Positions 53,272 through 63,999 of a stretch of 64,000 nt of DNA are shown here, one piece after another. This DNA is from Legionellales bacterium (GTDB taxonomy: Bacteria > Pseudomonadota > Gammaproteobacteria > Berkiellales > Berkiellaceae), in contig PANA01000004.1 in the NCBI GenBank assembly GCA_002708265.1, forward strand, positions 62,001 to 126,000, in the 5' to 3' direction. Position 1 is the stretch's first letter. Every line of letters begins with the position of its first letter. A program made the translations under genes and the position numbers. The notes beneath the pieces were generated by a model that worked only from the letters and a program-made list of their open reading frames with translations, was not told the DNA's origin and searched no databases.

Positions 53272-54318
53272 ATGTTATCAGATCGCGCTGCATTCATCTT
53301 AAGTCTACTAGTGCAGCAGTACATAGAAACTGGACAACCAGTCGGTTCCAAAGCATTATCGGAAAATGCTTTGGTAGATTGCTCTGCCGCTACAGTCAGA
53401 AATGTTCTGGCTGACTTGGAAGCAAAGGAGCTGCTTAGCTCTTTACATACTTCCTCAGGCCGTGTCCCAACAGATGCAGGTCTTCGATACTTTGTTGATC
53501 ATTTGGCCCACTGGCAACCACCTAAAACCGCTTTTAACAGCCTTCAAAAACAACTTGAAGATTCTGTTCCTCCTGAAGCGCTCATTGAATCTGTCTCAGA
53601 CTTATTATCAACGCTATCACGTTGGGTCGGAGTTGTAACCGTCCCGAGAGCCGCATCAAATATTCTTAAGCATGTTGAGTTTTTACCAATCAACGATGAA
53701 AAGCTTTTGGTTGTATTGGTTGTAAATGATACTGAAGTGCATAACCGAATTATTCCAATGCCACGAGAGTTAAGTGCTGTAGATTTGAGACAAGTCGGTC
53801 AATTCCTAACAGAACATTTTTTTGGAAAAGAATTATCTAGTATTCGTCTTGAGTTATTAGAAGCCATGCGCTCTCACCAATCTCAAGCAGATCGGTTAAT
53901 GAAAACGGCAATGGCTTTAGCAGAAAAAGCGTTCGAGCCAAAAAACTCTGATGAAATCGTCTATACCGGAGAAGCAAACTTACTCACATTGCCACAAGAT
54001 GGGCTTTTACCATTGGATGAACTACAAATACTTTTCAAAGCTTTCAGAGAAAAGCAACAAATGCTTCGGCTTTTGGATGCTTGCCTTAGCAGTGAAGGCG
54101 TTCAGGTGTTTATTGGGGCAGAATCTGGCTACGAGCCGCTAAAACATTGCTCTATCATTACCTCTCGGTATACCCTTGGGAACCACGGTGTTGGGGTATT
54201 AGGGGTCATTGGTCCAACGCGAATGGCCTATGATCGTGTTGTGCCCATTGTTGATGGTGCAGCTAAATTATTGTCCCATGCCTTGAAACCACAGCCACAG
54301 TCCCCATATAGAAAATAA
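53272..54318 (+). CDS. hrcA: Heat-inducible transcription repressor HrcA
   Basis: Represses class I heat-shock genes at CIRCE operators where these exist. 348 aa. Winged-helix N-terminus (YIETGQPVGSKAL, SAATVRNVLADLE, SSGRVPTDAGLRYFVD) and the C-terminal GVLGVIGPTRMAYDRVVP block. No good ribosome site is seen before the ATG. First gene of hrcA-grpE-dnaK-dnaJ. Its last 40 bases contain a sigma-32 consensus promoter for grpE. By eye no CIRCE sequence lies upstream of hrcA, grpE, dnaK or dnaJ. Confidence 0.96.
   Translation: MLSDRAAFILSLLVQQYIETGQPVGSKALSENALVDCSAATVRNVLADLEAKELLSSLHTSSGRVPTDAGLRYFVDHLAHWQPPKTAFNSLQKQLEDSVPPEALIESVSDLLSTLSRWVGVVTVPRAASNILKHVEFLPINDEKLLVVLVVNDTEVHNRIIPMPRELSAVDLRQVGQFLTEHFFGKELSSIRLELLEAMRSHQSQADRLMKTAMALAEKAFEPKNSDEIVYTGEANLLTLPQDGLLPLDELQILFKAFREKQQMLRLLDACLSSEGVQVFIGAESGYEPLKHCSIITSRYTLGNHGVGVLGVIGPTRMAYDRVVPIVDGAAKLLSHALKPQPQSPYRK
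54282..54309 (+). promoter_or_regulatory. Sigma-32 heat-shock promoter for grpE, inside hrcA
   Basis: CTTGAAA and CCCCATAT with 13 bases between, equal to the sigma-32 consensus CTTGAAA-N(13-17)-CCCCATnT. It overlaps the end of hrcA and ends 36 bases before the grpE ATG, leaving room for a short leader with the ribosome site GAGAG. Confidence 0.8.
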
Positions 54319-54345
54319 TGTGGTCGTAATAAGAGAGTAGTAGTA

Positions 54346-54945
54346 ATGTCCAAAAAAGCCGTTAAAGAAAAAGCAGCGCCGGCAGCTGAAGATATCCCAT
54401 TGCGTGCAGAAGATATGGATCCACCAGAGAAAAAAGCCCCTGAATCCGCCCCTAAGCGTGATGCCGCAACCCTAGAAAAAGCTGTTTCAGAGCTTGAGCA
54501 AGCACTTGAGAAAGCCCAAGCAGATGCCAGTGGGCACTGGGATAGACTGCTCAGAAAAGAAGCAGAACTACAAAATATTCAAAGACGAGCTGAGCAAAAT
54601 GTGTCTGAAGCACGTCAGTTTGCCCTCAAAGGTTTTATTTTAGACCTTCTCAGTGTAATGGATAGTTTCGATCAGGGGATGGCCTTGACTGAAAAAGCAG
54701 ACCCTGCGCTGGCCGAAGGGATGAAATTAACCCACCAACAAATGGTCAATACCCTAGAAAAATATGGGGTTTCTATTTTAGATCCCGTTGGAGAGCCCTT
54801 TAATCCTCAAAGCCATGAAGCACTAACCATGCAACCTAGTGAAGAGTGCCCACCCAACCACATCATTGCAGTGGTTCAAAAAGGGTACCGTTTGCATGAC
54901 AGAGTTATCAGACCGGCTAAGGTCATCATTTCTAAGCCTGCTTAG
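54346..54945 (+). CDS. grpE: Nucleotide exchange factor GrpE
   Basis: Cochaperone releasing ADP from DnaK. 199 aa. A charged variable N-terminus (to about residue 45), long paired helix (LEKAVSELEQALEKAQADASGHWDRLLRKEAELQNI region), then the beta domain with NPQSHEAL and VVQKGYRLHDRVIRPAKVIIS. It is 27 bases after hrcA and has its own promoter inside hrcA. Confidence 0.97.
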   Translation: MSKKAVKEKAAPAAEDIPLRAEDMDPPEKKAPESAPKRDAATLEKAVSELEQALEKAQADASGHWDRLLRKEAELQNIQRRAEQNVSEARQFALKGFILDLLSVMDSFDQGMALTEKADPALAEGMKLTHQQMVNTLEKYGVSILDPVGEPFNPQSHEALTMQPSEECPPNHIIAVVQKGYRLHDRVIRPAKVIISKPA

Positions 54946-54946
54946 C

Positions 54947-54974
54947 CTTGAATAATAAAAATCAGCCCCCACAT
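54947..54974 (+). promoter_or_regulatory. Second sigma-32-type promoter, upstream of dnaK
   Basis: CTTGAAT and CCCCACAT with 13 bases between, one mismatch to consensus in each box. It lies between grpE and dnaK, about 60 bases before the dnaK ATG. The -10 box is also the left arm of the hairpin at 54965-55000. Confidence 0.65.
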
Positions 54975-55000
54975 ATAACGTTAAGGCGCCCAGTGGGGGC
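54965..55000 (+). promoter_or_regulatory. GC-rich hairpin between grpE and dnaK
   Basis: GCCCCCAC (54965-54972) and GTGGGGGC (54993-55000) pair perfectly around a 20-base loop. It is followed by A and not T, so it is not a plain terminator. Transcripts starting at the dnaK promoter would lack the left arm; readthrough transcripts from grpE would contain both. Confidence 0.6.
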
Positions 55001-55033
55001 AAAAAATTAAGTGTATATCCAAAGGAGTTTATA

Positions 55034-56959
55034 ATGAGTGAAGTTGTAATCGGTATTGACCTTGGTACCACCAACTCTTGTGTCGCTGTTGTTGAGGGAG
55101 GCAAACCGGTTGTTATTCCTAACAGTGAAGGGGATAGAACAACACCTTCTGTTGTGGCCTTTGCTCAAGACGGAGAAAGATTGGTTGGACAAACTGCTAA
55201 ACGCCAAGCAGTCACTAACCCACAGAACACCTTTAATGCAGTTAAGCGTTTAATTGGTCGTGCATATGAGCAAGCTCAAGGCAGTCGCGTATCTTATAAG
55301 ATTGTTAAAGCAGATAATGGTGATGCCTGGGTTGAAGCAAATGGCGAACCAATGGCACCACCACAAATTTCAGCGCTTGTTTTAGAAAAAATGAAAAAAA
55401 CAGCTGAGGACTACCTTGGTAAGCCAGTTACACAAGCGGTAATTACTGTTCCTGCATACTTTAACGACTCACAACGTCAAGCAACAAAAGACGCTGGTAA
55501 AATTGCTGGGTTGGAAGTAAAGCGCATTATTAACGAGCCTACTGCTGCTGCTTTAGCTTATGGTATGGATAAACAGAGAGGCGATCGTTTACTAGCAGTA
55601 TATGACTTGGGTGGTGGTACCTTTGATATCTCTATTATTGAGGTCGCAGAGCTTGATGGTGAGCATCAATTTGAGGTGCTTTCAACCAACGGTGATACTT
55701 CTTTGGGTGGTGAAGACTTTGATGAGGCGTTGATTGCTTATTTAATTGATGAGTTCAAACGTGAGTCAGGTGTTGATCTTCATAATGATCCCTTAGCGTT
55801 GCAGCGTCTTAAAGAAGCAGCTGAAAAAGCAAAAATCGAATTATCATCAAGAGAGCAAACAGATGTAAACCTTCCTTACATCACAGCTGATGCAACCGGA
55901 CCCAAACACTTAAATATCCGTGTGTCTCGTGCAAAATTTGAGTCACTAGTAGAAGATTTGGTTAAGCGTACATTAGCGCCTTGTCAAACAGCTCTGAAAG
56001 ACGCTGGAAAATCAGCTTCTGATATCACTGACGTTATCTTGGTGGGTGGGCAAACACGTATGCCAAAAGTCCAAGAAGCGGTTCAAAACTTCTTTGGTTC
56101 AGCCCCTCGAAAAGATGTAAACCCGGATGAAGCGGTAGCGATTGGGGCAGCAATTCAAGGTGCGGTTCTATCGGGCGATGTTAAAGACGTGCTTCTTTTA
56201 GACGTTACGCCACTATCTTTGGGAATTGAAACCATGGGTGGTGTTATGACAAAGCTTATCGAAAAGAACACCACAATTCCTACTCGTAAGTCGCAAGTGT
56301 TCTCTACAGCTGAAAACAACCAAACAGCTGTTACCATTCGAGTTTTCCAAGGAGAACGAGAAATGGCATCAGCGAATAAGTTACTGGGTCAGTTTGATTT
56401 AGCTGATATTCCGCCAGCACCTCGCGGTATGCCACAAATCGAAGTGTCATTTGATATCGATGCTAACGGTATTCTAAGTGTTTCGGCTGTTGATAAAGCA
56501 ACGAGCAAGAAGCAATCAATCGTTGTGAAATCTTCAAGTGGTTTGTCAGACGATGAAATCGAAAAAATGGTTCAAGACGCTGAAGCAAACAAAGAAGAAG
56601 ATAAAAAATTCCACGATTTGGCAACCGCGCGTAATGAAGCAGATGCTTTGATTCATGCCTCTGAAAAAACAGTGACTGATTTGAAAGATAAAGTGTCAGC
56701 GGATGAGAAGCAATCAATCGAATCGGCCGTTGCTGCGCTAAAAGAAGTTATTAAATCAGAAGATATAGAGGCTATTAAGCAAAAAACCACGGCGTTGACT
56801 GAAGTTTCTTCTAAATTAGCTGAGCGCTTATATGCGCAACAGCAAGAGAACCCAGCTGCTGCTGAAGGCACGGCAGGTGACCAAAGCACTTCTGCTGAAA
56901 AAGACAATGTAGTTGATGCTGAGTTTGAAGAAGTAAAAGACGACGAAAACAAAAAATAA
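55034..56959 (+). CDS. dnaK: Chaperone DnaK (Hsp70)
   Basis: ATP-dependent chaperone. 641 aa. [13 protein letters not shown] opens the ATPase domain, [13 protein letters not shown] and VGGQTRMP follow, the interdomain linker [15 protein letters not shown] is intact, and the substrate domain and lid end in a Lys/Glu tail with EEVKDDE. AAAGGAG precedes the ATG. It is flanked by grpE and dnaJ, with a terminator before dnaJ. Confidence 0.98.
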   Translation: MSEVVIGIDLGTTNSCVAVVEGGKPVVIPNSEGDRTTPSVVAFAQDGERLVGQTAKRQAVTNPQNTFNAVKRLIGRAYEQAQGSRVSYKIVKADNGDAWVEANGEPMAPPQISALVLEKMKKTAEDYLGKPVTQAVITVPAYFNDSQRQATKDAGKIAGLEVKRIINEPTAAALAYGMDKQRGDRLLAVYDLGGGTFDISIIEVAELDGEHQFEVLSTNGDTSLGGEDFDEALIAYLIDEFKRESGVDLHNDPLALQRLKEAAEKAKIELSSREQTDVNLPYITADATGPKHLNIRVSRAKFESLVEDLVKRTLAPCQTALKDAGKSASDITDVILVGGQTRMPKVQEAVQNFFGSAPRKDVNPDEAVAIGAAIQGAVLSGDVKDVLLLDVTPLSLGIETMGGVMTKLIEKNTTIPTRKSQVFSTAENNQTAVTIRVFQGEREMASANKLLGQFDLADIPPAPRGMPQIEVSFDIDANGILSVSAVDKATSKKQSIVVKSSSGLSDDEIEKMVQDAEANKEEDKKFHDLATARNEADALIHASEKTVTDLKDKVSADEKQSIESAVAALKEVIKSEDIEAIKQKTTALTEVSSKLAERLYAQQQENPAAAEGTAGDQSTSAEKDNVVDAEFEEVKDDENKK

Positions 56960-56979
56960 GCCACTGTGCTTTAAACGAC

Positions 56980-57014
56980 GCGCGCATTGGCCTGAATGCT
57001 AATGCGCGCTTTTT
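56980..57014 (+). terminator. Terminator or attenuator between dnaK and dnaJ
   Basis: GCGCGCATT and AATGCGCGC around a 12-base loop, followed by five T, 20 bases after the dnaK stop and just before the dnaJ ribosome site. It may lower dnaJ expression relative to dnaK. Confidence 0.8.
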
Positions 57015-57028
57015 ATTGAGGAAAAAGC

Positions 57029-58162
57029 ATGTCAGATAAACGAGATTACTATGAAATTTTAGGTTTATCTAAAGGGGCTGAGGAAGCGGAAGTAAAGAAA
57101 GCTTACCGTAAGCTGGCCATGAAATATCACCCAGATAGAAATCCAGATGATCCAAATGCAGCGGATAAGTTTAAAGAAGCGACACAAGCTTATGAAGTTC
57201 TGATGGATCCTCAGAAAAAGGCAGCTTATGATCAGTATGGCCACTCTGGTGTTGACGGCATGGGTGGTATGGGCGGTAGTCCAGGTGGTATGGATATGAA
57301 TGATATCTTCGGAGATATCTTCAGTGAAATATTTGGTGGTGCCGCTTCGGGAAGAGGCCGACGTCCAGGTGGGCCTGCTAGAGGATCAGACTTACGCTAT
57401 CAAATTACCCTCTCGCTTGAAGAGGCAATTAAAGGCACAACAGCCATGATTAAGGTGCCAACCATGGTGGGTTGTGATGCCTGTCAAGGCAGCGGCGCCA
57501 AGCCAGGTACATCTCCGGTCTCTTGTGATACCTGTCATGGCCAGGGACAGGTTCGTATGCAACAGGGATTTTTCTCAATTCAGCAAACCTGTCCTGCGTG
57601 TCATGGACAAGGAAAAACAATTAAAGATCCTTGTACTAATTGCCACGGTCAAGGCCGTGTTCAGCAAGACAAAAACCTCAATGTTAAAATTCCTGCAGGC
57701 GTGGAAGATGGCGATCGCATTCGTTTAAATGGGGAAGGTGAAGCTGGTAGTATGGGCGGCCCCGCTGGCGATCTTTATGTACAAATTTCAATCGATAGGC
57801 ATCCTGTTTTTGAGCGTGAAGGACCTAATTTAGGATGTGATGTTCCTATTGATATGGTAATGGCGGCATTAGGGGGTGAGATAGAGGTTCCCAGTATTAC
57901 TGGTGGACGATTAAAGCTTAAGATCCCGCCTGGCACACAACATGGCAAAGTATTTAAGCTCAAAGGAAAAGGGGTTAAAACGCTGAGAGGGCATCATACG
58001 GGTGACTTGATGTGCCACATCTCTGTTGAAATTCCTCAGGAACTTAATACTGAGCAAGTTGAGCATTTGAAAGCATTTGCTCAGGCGACAAAGAGTGATT
58101 CCAATAAACATCAGCCTAAAGTAAGCTCATGGTTAGAGCGATTAAAGGATTTTTTTCACTAA
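57029..58162 (+). CDS. dnaJ: Chaperone protein DnaJ
   Basis: J-domain cochaperone stimulating DnaK. 377 aa. J domain with HPD in [10 protein letters not shown], Gly/Phe-rich segment ([15 protein letters not shown]), four CxxCxGxG zinc repeats ([32 protein letters not shown]), then the substrate-binding C-terminal domain. TGAGGA precedes the ATG; dapB follows after 9 bases. Confidence 0.98.
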   Translation: MSDKRDYYEILGLSKGAEEAEVKKAYRKLAMKYHPDRNPDDPNAADKFKEATQAYEVLMDPQKKAAYDQYGHSGVDGMGGMGGSPGGMDMNDIFGDIFSEIFGGAASGRGRRPGGPARGSDLRYQITLSLEEAIKGTTAMIKVPTMVGCDACQGSGAKPGTSPVSCDTCHGQGQVRMQQGFFSIQQTCPACHGQGKTIKDPCTNCHGQGRVQQDKNLNVKIPAGVEDGDRIRLNGEGEAGSMGGPAGDLYVQISIDRHPVFEREGPNLGCDVPIDMVMAALGGEIEVPSITGGRLKLKIPPGTQHGKVFKLKGKGVKTLRGHHTGDLMCHISVEIPQELNTEQVEHLKAFAQATKSDSNKHQPKVSSWLERLKDFFH

Positions 58163-58171
58163 GGAAGTATT

Positions 58172-58939
58172 ATGACAACATTTGCCGTCGCTGGTTTTCA
58201 AGGCAGAATGGGACAAGCCGTATGCGAAGAAATATGGAATAGCGATGGGACAGTGGCTTTGGGCGCAATTACGCACCATAGCCCCTTGTCATGGGATGTT
58301 GAAGGATTAGAGCCAACAACGGCAGAGAAGCTTGATGATTGCTTTGATGTTTTAATCGATTTTACTTCCCCTGAGTCAATGTTGGCACACCTTGACGCCT
58401 GTGTTCGTCTTAAAAAGCCTATGGTAATAGGGACGACTGGTTACTCAGTTGAGGAAAAAGGTGCAGTGGAAAACGCTGCACAACAAATTCCAATCTTTAT
58501 GGCCTCAAATATGAGTATTGGGGTCAACATACTGATTCAGCTAGCTCAAAAGGCAGCCGCATGGTTACCTGAGTATGACGCTGAGATTTTAGAGTTGCAT
58601 CATCGTCATAAAAAAGATGCCCCTTCAGGCACTGCCTTATCTTTAGGTGAGGCAATTGCAAAAGGTAAAGGTGTATCGTTAAGCGATCATATGCAGGTTG
58701 GACGGTCCGGTATGAGTGCTGGGCGCCCAGAGAGTGAGATAGGGATTGCTGTTATGCGCGGTGGAAGTGTTGCCGGAGAGCATTCAGCAGTTTTCTTGGG
58801 AGACAGGGATCGTCTTACGATTACTCATGAGGCCTTTAGTCGAGATATCTTTGCCCAAGGGGCAGTCAAAGCAGGGCTATGGCTCAAAAGTCAGCCAGTC
58901 GGGCTTTATGGAATGATGGATTTGATTAATTTATCCTAG
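58172..58939 (+). CDS. dapB: 4-hydroxy-tetrahydrodipicolinate reductase DapB
   Basis: NAD(P)H-dependent step of lysine and diaminopimelate synthesis. 255 aa, a little shorter than E. coli (273). Rossmann motif VAGFQGRMG, then IGTTGY, ASNMSIGVN and the catalytic LHHRHKKDAPSGTAL. AAGGA before the ATG. It sits between dnaJ and carA, its usual gammaproteobacterial position. Confidence 0.96.
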   Translation: MTTFAVAGFQGRMGQAVCEEIWNSDGTVALGAITHHSPLSWDVEGLEPTTAEKLDDCFDVLIDFTSPESMLAHLDACVRLKKPMVIGTTGYSVEEKGAVENAAQQIPIFMASNMSIGVNILIQLAQKAAAWLPEYDAEILELHHRHKKDAPSGTALSLGEAIAKGKGVSLSDHMQVGRSGMSAGRPESEIGIAVMRGGSVAGEHSAVFLGDRDRLTITHEAFSRDIFAQGAVKAGLWLKSQPVGLYGMMDLINLS

Positions 58940-59056
58940 ATTAATTCAGATATCCCTATAAATACCCGGAGATTCAAATAAATTAATCTGGACAACTTAG
59001 GTGGCTCTACTGTAAACTGTCCACCCAGTGTCTGCGAATTCCTACTGGAGGTGAAG

Positions 59057-60199
59057 GTGCTGGAGCCCGCTATACTCGTCTTGGAAGATGGGTCTACTTT
59101 TGAGGGAATATCTATTGGAGTCAAGGGGATAACTTTTGGAGAGGTTGTCTTCAATACAGCCATTTCTGGTTATCAAGAAATTCTTACCGATCCTTCCTAT
59201 GCGAAACAAATCATTACTTTGACATATCCCCATATTGGTAATGTTGGTGTTAATAAAGAAGATGAAGAGTCTGATGGTGTATATGCCGCTGGCCTGATTA
59301 TTCGGGACTTGCCCTTAACAGTCAGCAATTGGCGCTCTGAACAGAGCTTGCAATCCTATTTAGAAGAAAAAAATGTCGTTGCTATAGCCGAATTGGATAC
59401 TCGTGAGTTAACACAAGTCTTAAGAGACAAAGGTGCCTTAAGAGGTGCCATTATAAGTGACAACAGTCTTACCGTTGATGAAGCCGTAGAAAAATTAAAA
59501 GCACTACCTTCTCTAGCGGGGCAAGATCTAGCGAAAGAGGTGACGACTCAGGACACTTATGCTTGGACAAACGGTGTTTGGGGTGAATCCTCTGCAACAC
59601 CTTTGAATGCTCGTGTCGTTGTTGTCGACTTTGGTGTTAAGAAGAGTATTTTGAGACATCTAGTCGCTAGAGGTTTTGAGGTGACGGTAGTGCCTGCCAA
59701 ATCTTCTATTGAGATGGTCATGGCTTTAAAGCCGGCAGGTGTTCTTCTCTCTAATGGTCCCGGTGATCCTGAACCCTGTGACTATGCTATTGAGTTGGCT
59801 CGAGGGTTATTAGATAAAAATATTCCGTGTTTGGGAATCTGCTTAGGGTTCCAAATTCTATCGCTGGCTATTGGCGCCACAACTGAAAAAATGAAATTCG
59901 GTCATCATGGTGGCAACCATCCTGTTCAAGATATTAAGTCTGGGCGAGTTTTAATTACCAGTCAAAATCATGGATTCTGTGTTTTGGAATCAAGCCTGCC
60001 AAAAACTGTCGAAGTAACCCACCGTTCATTGTTTGATGGCACGTTGCAAGGTTGGACGCATACCGAAAAACCTGTGATGGGTTTCCAGGGACATCCAGAG
60101 GCAGGTCCAGGCCCAGTTGATGCATACATCTTATTCGATCAATTTGTATCCCTATGTGCCCAGTCACAAGAAAAAGAACTGAAAGAGATGAGTGTCTAG
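59057..60199 (+). CDS. carA: Carbamoyl phosphate synthase small subunit
   Basis: Glutaminase subunit providing ammonia to CarB for arginine and pyrimidine synthesis. 380 aa. GTG 59057 is chosen over GTG 59051 because GGAGG then lies five bases upstream and the protein aligns with the E. coli start ([12 protein letters not shown]). The catalytic Cys is in GICLGFQIL, with GHHGGNHPV and a C-terminal GHPEAGPGP carrying the catalytic His and Glu. The leader (58940-59056) shows no arg or pyr operator that I can identify. Confidence 0.97.
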   Translation: MLEPAILVLEDGSTFEGISIGVKGITFGEVVFNTAISGYQEILTDPSYAKQIITLTYPHIGNVGVNKEDEESDGVYAAGLIIRDLPLTVSNWRSEQSLQSYLEEKNVVAIAELDTRELTQVLRDKGALRGAIISDNSLTVDEAVEKLKALPSLAGQDLAKEVTTQDTYAWTNGVWGESSATPLNARVVVVDFGVKKSILRHLVARGFEVTVVPAKSSIEMVMALKPAGVLLSNGPGDPEPCDYAIELARGLLDKNIPCLGICLGFQILSLAIGATTEKMKFGHHGGNHPVQDIKSGRVLITSQNHGFCVLESSLPKTVEVTHRSLFDGTLQGWTHTEKPVMGFQGHPEAGPGPVDAYILFDQFVSLCAQSQEKELKEMSV

Positions 60200-60200
60200 C

Positions 60201-63200
60201 ATGCCTAAAAGAAATGATATAAAAAGCGTATTAATTATTGGTGCCGGTCCTATTATCATTGGGCAAGGGTGTGAATTTGACTACTCAGGTACACAAGCCT
60301 GTCGTGCATTAAAGGAAGAAGGCTATAGGGTAATTCTAATAAACTCTAATCCAGCCACAATTATGACCGATCCTGGGCTTGCTGATGCTACATACATTGA
60401 GCCAATCGATTGGGAAACTGTTTCTTTAATTATTGAAAAAGAAAAGCCCGATGCACTATTGCCAACAATGGGTGGTCAGACAGCTCTAAACTGCGCGCTA
60501 GATTTAGTGAAGCATGGTGTTCTTGAGAAGCATGGCGTTGAACTAATTGGAGCCTCACAAGATGCGATTGATAAAGCGGAAGATCGTGAGCGCTTTAAGA
60601 TTGCCATGGAAGAGATCGGCTTAAAAGTACCGGCAGCTTTCATTGCACACTCTTTAGAGGAAGCCAAACAAAAGCAAGCGGCAGTAGGTTTTCCAACAAT
60701 CATTAGACCTTCCTTTACCTTAGCTGGAAGCGGTGGTGGAATCGCATACAATGCTGAGGAGTTTGAAGAAATTTGTCGTCGGGGACTAGATTTGTCACCG
60801 ACCAATGAATTGTTAATCGAAACTTCGATTATGGGTTGGAAGGAATATGAGCTCGAAGTTGTTCGCGATAAAAAAGACAACTGCATAATTGTTTGCTCAA
60901 TCGAAAATATAGATCCGATGGGGGTTCATACAGGTGATTCAGTCACCGTGGCGCCTCAACAGACGCTTACCGACAAAGAGTACCAAGTTATGCGTGAAGC
61001 AGCAGTTCGTGTGCTTCGCGAAATCGGCGTAGAGACAGGTGGTGCGAATGTTCAGTTCGCTGTTAATCCTGAAAATGGTGAAATGCATGTCATCGAGATG
61101 AACCCGCGGGTATCACGCTCTAGTGCTTTGGCATCGAAGGCAACAGGGTTCCCCATTGCCAAAGTGGCTGCGAAGTTAGCAATCGGTTATACCCTGGATG
61201 AGCTTCAAAATGAAATCACTGGCGGCCAAACCCCTGCGTCATTTGAACCATCGATTGACTATGTTGTTGTTAAGTATCCTCGATTCAACTTTGATAAGTT
61301 TCCTAGCGCCGATGCTAAATTAACGACTCAGATGAAATCTGTGGGTGAATCTATGGCGATGGGACGTACGTTCCAGTCAGCCTTTCAAAAAGCGGTTCGA
61401 GGGCTTGAAATTGGTAAGTATGGTCTTGAGCCTGTTTCATTGTCTGCTGATTCAGAAGCCGCTAAAGCAGAGATTCGTTCACACTTGCAAAATCCAAGCT
61501 GGGATAGACTTTGGTATGTCGCTCAAGCCTTCAGAGAAGGCTTCACTCAAGAACAAGTTTTTGAGTTGACGAAAATAGATCCTTGGTTTTTAGTTCAGTT
61601 TGAAGACTTGGTAGCGTTCGAGAAGTCTTTTGCTAAGCTAAACTTGAAGACCTTAGATCGAGCGACAATCCTTGCCGCTAAAAGGAAAGGGTTTTCAGAT
61701 GCGCGTTTGGCGCAGTTGCTGGGTGAAACAGAAACTGCTTTCAGAAAAGCACGTCAGAAAGCTGATGTAAGACCTGTGTACAAGCGTGTGGATACTTGTG
61801 CAGCAGAGTTTTCAACTCCGACGGCATATATGTACTCCTGCTACGAACCCTACTGCGAAGCGCGTCCTTCTGACAAAAAGAAAATTATGGTGCTTGGTGG
61901 TGGTCCAAACCGAATTGGTCAAGGGATAGAGTTTGATTACTGCTGTGTGCATGCCGCTTTGGCGATGCGAGAAGATGGTTACGAAACCATCATGGTTAAC
62001 TGTAATCCTGAAACCGTTTCTACTGATTATGATATTTCAGATCGTTTATATTTCGAATCTTTAACACTGGAAGATGTATTAGAGATTGTTCATGTTGAAA
62101 AACCTGAAGGTGTCATTGTGCAATATGGTGGGCAAACCCCACTTAAACTTGCAAAAGCGTTAGAAGCAGAAGGTGTCAAAATCATTGGTACAGCGCCCGA
62201 AGCAATTGACAGAGCTGAAGACAGAGAACGGTTTCAGCAGTTGGTTAATAAATTAAATTTAAAGCAGCCACCAAACGGAACTGCTCGTACAGTTGCTGAA
62301 GGGAAGAAAATAGCTGAAAAAATTGGATTCCCTCTAGTGGTCAGGCCTTCATATGTTCTTGGTGGACGAGCAATGGAAATTGTTCATAACGATGAAGAGC
62401 TACACCGATATCTAACAGAAGCCGTTCATGTAACGCCGGATTCGCCAGTGCTTCTAGATCGCTTTTTAGATGATGCTATCGAAGTCGATATTGATGCTGT
62501 CAGTGACGGGAAAACCGTTCTAATCGGTAGTATTATGGAGCATATTGAACAAGCAGGTGTCCACTCTGGTGATTCATCTTGTTCTTTACCGCCACATAGT
62601 ATTAGTGATGAGGTGCGTTCTAAAATTGAAGATCAAACAAGACAAATGGCACTTAAGCTAGGTGTCATAGGGTTAACTAACGCCCAGTTTGCTATTCAGG
62701 GTGACGACATCTACATTCTTGAGGTGAACCCACGTGCTTCTAGAACGATTCCATTTGTTTCTAAGTCCATTGGGGCCCCTTTGGCTAAGATCGGAGCTCG
62801 TTGTATGGTTGGTCAAACCCTGGCCGATCAAGGGTACGAGAAACTGCCAGAAGCATCATTTTTTAGTGTTAAGCAATCTATTTTCCCGTTTGTTAAATTT
62901 GCAGGTGTCGATCCTATCTTGGGTCCTGAGATGCGTTCGACTGGTGAGGTAATGGGAATAGGTACAGACTTCGTTACCGCTTTTTCAAAAGCTTTCAGAG
63001 CTTCTGGAAATGATGTTCAGAAAGACTCTGGTAAAGTGTTTATCAGCGTTCGTGACGCCGACAAGATGGGTGTGATTCCATTGGCAAGAGTGTTGATTGA
63101 ATTGGGCTACGAGTTAGTAGCGACCCGTGGTACTCAAATGGCATTAATAGAAGCGGGTGTTGAGTGTGAAATGGTGAATAAGGTAATGGAAGGTCGTCCA

Positions 63201-63434
63201 CACGTGGTTGATCTGATTAAAAACAATAAGATTGCCTTCATTATTAATACAACTGAAGGCCGACAAGCGATAGCTGATTCATTCACAATACGTCGCAGTG
63301 CTGTTCAGAATAAAATTAGCTGTACTACAACTCTTGCAGGCGCAAAGGCAATTGTATTAGCTTTGCGAAGTAATGCGCTTTCAAGCGTTAATTCATTACA
63401 ATGTTTGGAAAAAGAAGGTGAAGTTTGTGAATAA
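60201..63434 (+). CDS. carB: Carbamoyl phosphate synthase large subunit
   Basis: Makes carbamoyl phosphate from bicarbonate, ammonia and two ATP. 1077 aa (E. coli 1073). ATG 60201 gives [18 protein letters not shown], as in the family. Two homologous ATP-grasp halves are present (the second starting near [23 protein letters not shown]), followed by the MGS-like allosteric domain ([18 protein letters not shown]). It starts one base after carA. Its last codons overlap greA by 8 bases. Confidence 0.98.
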   Translation: MPKRNDIKSVLIIGAGPIIIGQGCEFDYSGTQACRALKEEGYRVILINSNPATIMTDPGLADATYIEPIDWETVSLIIEKEKPDALLPTMGGQTALNCALDLVKHGVLEKHGVELIGASQDAIDKAEDRERFKIAMEEIGLKVPAAFIAHSLEEAKQKQAAVGFPTIIRPSFTLAGSGGGIAYNAEEFEEICRRGLDLSPTNELLIETSIMGWKEYELEVVRDKKDNCIIVCSIENIDPMGVHTGDSVTVAPQQTLTDKEYQVMREAAVRVLREIGVETGGANVQFAVNPENGEMHVIEMNPRVSRSSALASKATGFPIAKVAAKLAIGYTLDELQNEITGGQTPASFEPSIDYVVVKYPRFNFDKFPSADAKLTTQMKSVGESMAMGRTFQSAFQKAVRGLEIGKYGLEPVSLSADSEAAKAEIRSHLQNPSWDRLWYVAQAFREGFTQEQVFELTKIDPWFLVQFEDLVAFEKSFAKLNLKTLDRATILAAKRKGFSDARLAQLLGETETAFRKARQKADVRPVYKRVDTCAAEFSTPTAYMYSCYEPYCEARPSDKKKIMVLGGGPNRIGQGIEFDYCCVHAALAMREDGYETIMVNCNPETVSTDYDISDRLYFESLTLEDVLEIVHVEKPEGVIVQYGGQTPLKLAKALEAEGVKIIGTAPEAIDRAEDRERFQQLVNKLNLKQPPNGTARTVAEGKKIAEKIGFPLVVRPSYVLGGRAMEIVHNDEELHRYLTEAVHVTPDSPVLLDRFLDDAIEVDIDAVSDGKTVLIGSIMEHIEQAGVHSGDSSCSLPPHSISDEVRSKIEDQTRQMALKLGVIGLTNAQFAIQGDDIYILEVNPRASRTIPFVSKSIGAPLAKIGARCMVGQTLADQGYEKLPEASFFSVKQSIFPFVKFAGVDPILGPEMRSTGEVMGIGTDFVTAFSKAFRASGNDVQKDSGKVFISVRDADKMGVIPLARVLIELGYELVATRGTQMALIEAGVECEMVNKVMEGRPHVVDLIKNNKIAFIINTTEGRQAIADSFTIRRSAVQNKISCTTTLAGAKAIVLALRSNALSSVNSLQCLEKEGEVCE

Positions 63435-63903
63435 ATTTCCCATGACAGTAGAGGGAGCTGAAGCACTGAAGACAGAGCTTGAGTTCCTAAAATCTAAGGA
63501 AAGACCAAGAATTATTAATGCAATTGCTGATGCTCGAGCGCATGGTGATTTAAAAGAAAATGCAGAATATCATGCGGCTCGTGAGCAACAGGGGTTTATT
63601 GAAGGAAGAATCAAAGAGCTTGAAGGTAAATTATCTCATGCTCAAATCATTGATGTATCAAAACTGCCTCAAGACGGTAAGGTAGTTTTTGGTGTCAGTG
63701 TCCATTTAGAGCATATGGAATCTGGTGATAGAGTCGTCTACAAAATTGTTGGAGAGGATGAGTCAGATCTTAAAATGGGAAAAATATCAGTATCTTCTCC
63801 GATAGCTCGCGCGCTCATTGCAAAGTTTGAGGGTGATGTAGTTAAAGTACAAGCACCTGGTGGGATTATAGAGTACGAGATAATAGAAGTCGCGTACAAA
63901 TAA
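63427..63903 (+). CDS. greA: Transcription elongation factor GreA
   Basis: Stimulates transcript cleavage by stalled RNA polymerase. 158 aa, the same as E. coli. GTG 63427 is chosen: AAGG eight bases upstream, and the start [12 protein letters not shown] aligns with MQAIPMTLRGAE. ATG 63442 would be five codons shorter. The coiled coil ([22 protein letters not shown], with the acidic tip) and the C-terminal FKBP-like domain are intact. It overlaps carB by 8 bases, the usual operon end. Confidence 0.95.
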   Translation: MNKFPMTVEGAEALKTELEFLKSKERPRIINAIADARAHGDLKENAEYHAAREQQGFIEGRIKELEGKLSHAQIIDVSKLPQDGKVVFGVSVHLEHMESGDRVVYKIVGEDESDLKMGKISVSSPIARALIAKFEGDVVKVQAPGGIIEYEIIEVAYK

Positions 63904-63906
63904 GCG

Positions 63907-63999
63907 CTAGGGATTTTTACGATATATGGCGATGACGTGACCAATGCTTTTCACTAGTGTTACGTCATCAAAATGCGCTAAAATCTGGTTGGTCATTTC
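63907..63999 (-). CDS. yhbY: CRS1-YhbY RNA-binding protein, 3' end only
   Basis: Thirty codons and a stop on the minus strand, running off the window edge. The sequence EMTNQILAHF, DDVTLVKSIG, HVIAIYRKNP matches the C-terminus of YhbY (the strand VQVIGKTLVLYRP of E. coli). YhbY binds pre-50S particles. It is convergent with greA, three bases away; greA-yhbY adjacency is normal in gammaproteobacteria, which supports this short fragment. Confidence 0.8.
   Translation of the reverse strand, partial: EMTNQILAHFDDVTLVKSIGHVIAIYRKNP

Noticed and set aside
53153-55033. CIRCE operator for HrcA
   Set aside because: Looked for TTAGCACTC with its inverted partner upstream of hrcA, grpE and dnaK. Only unrelated short palindromes (AGCGATATCGCT, CTCTGCAGAG) were seen.
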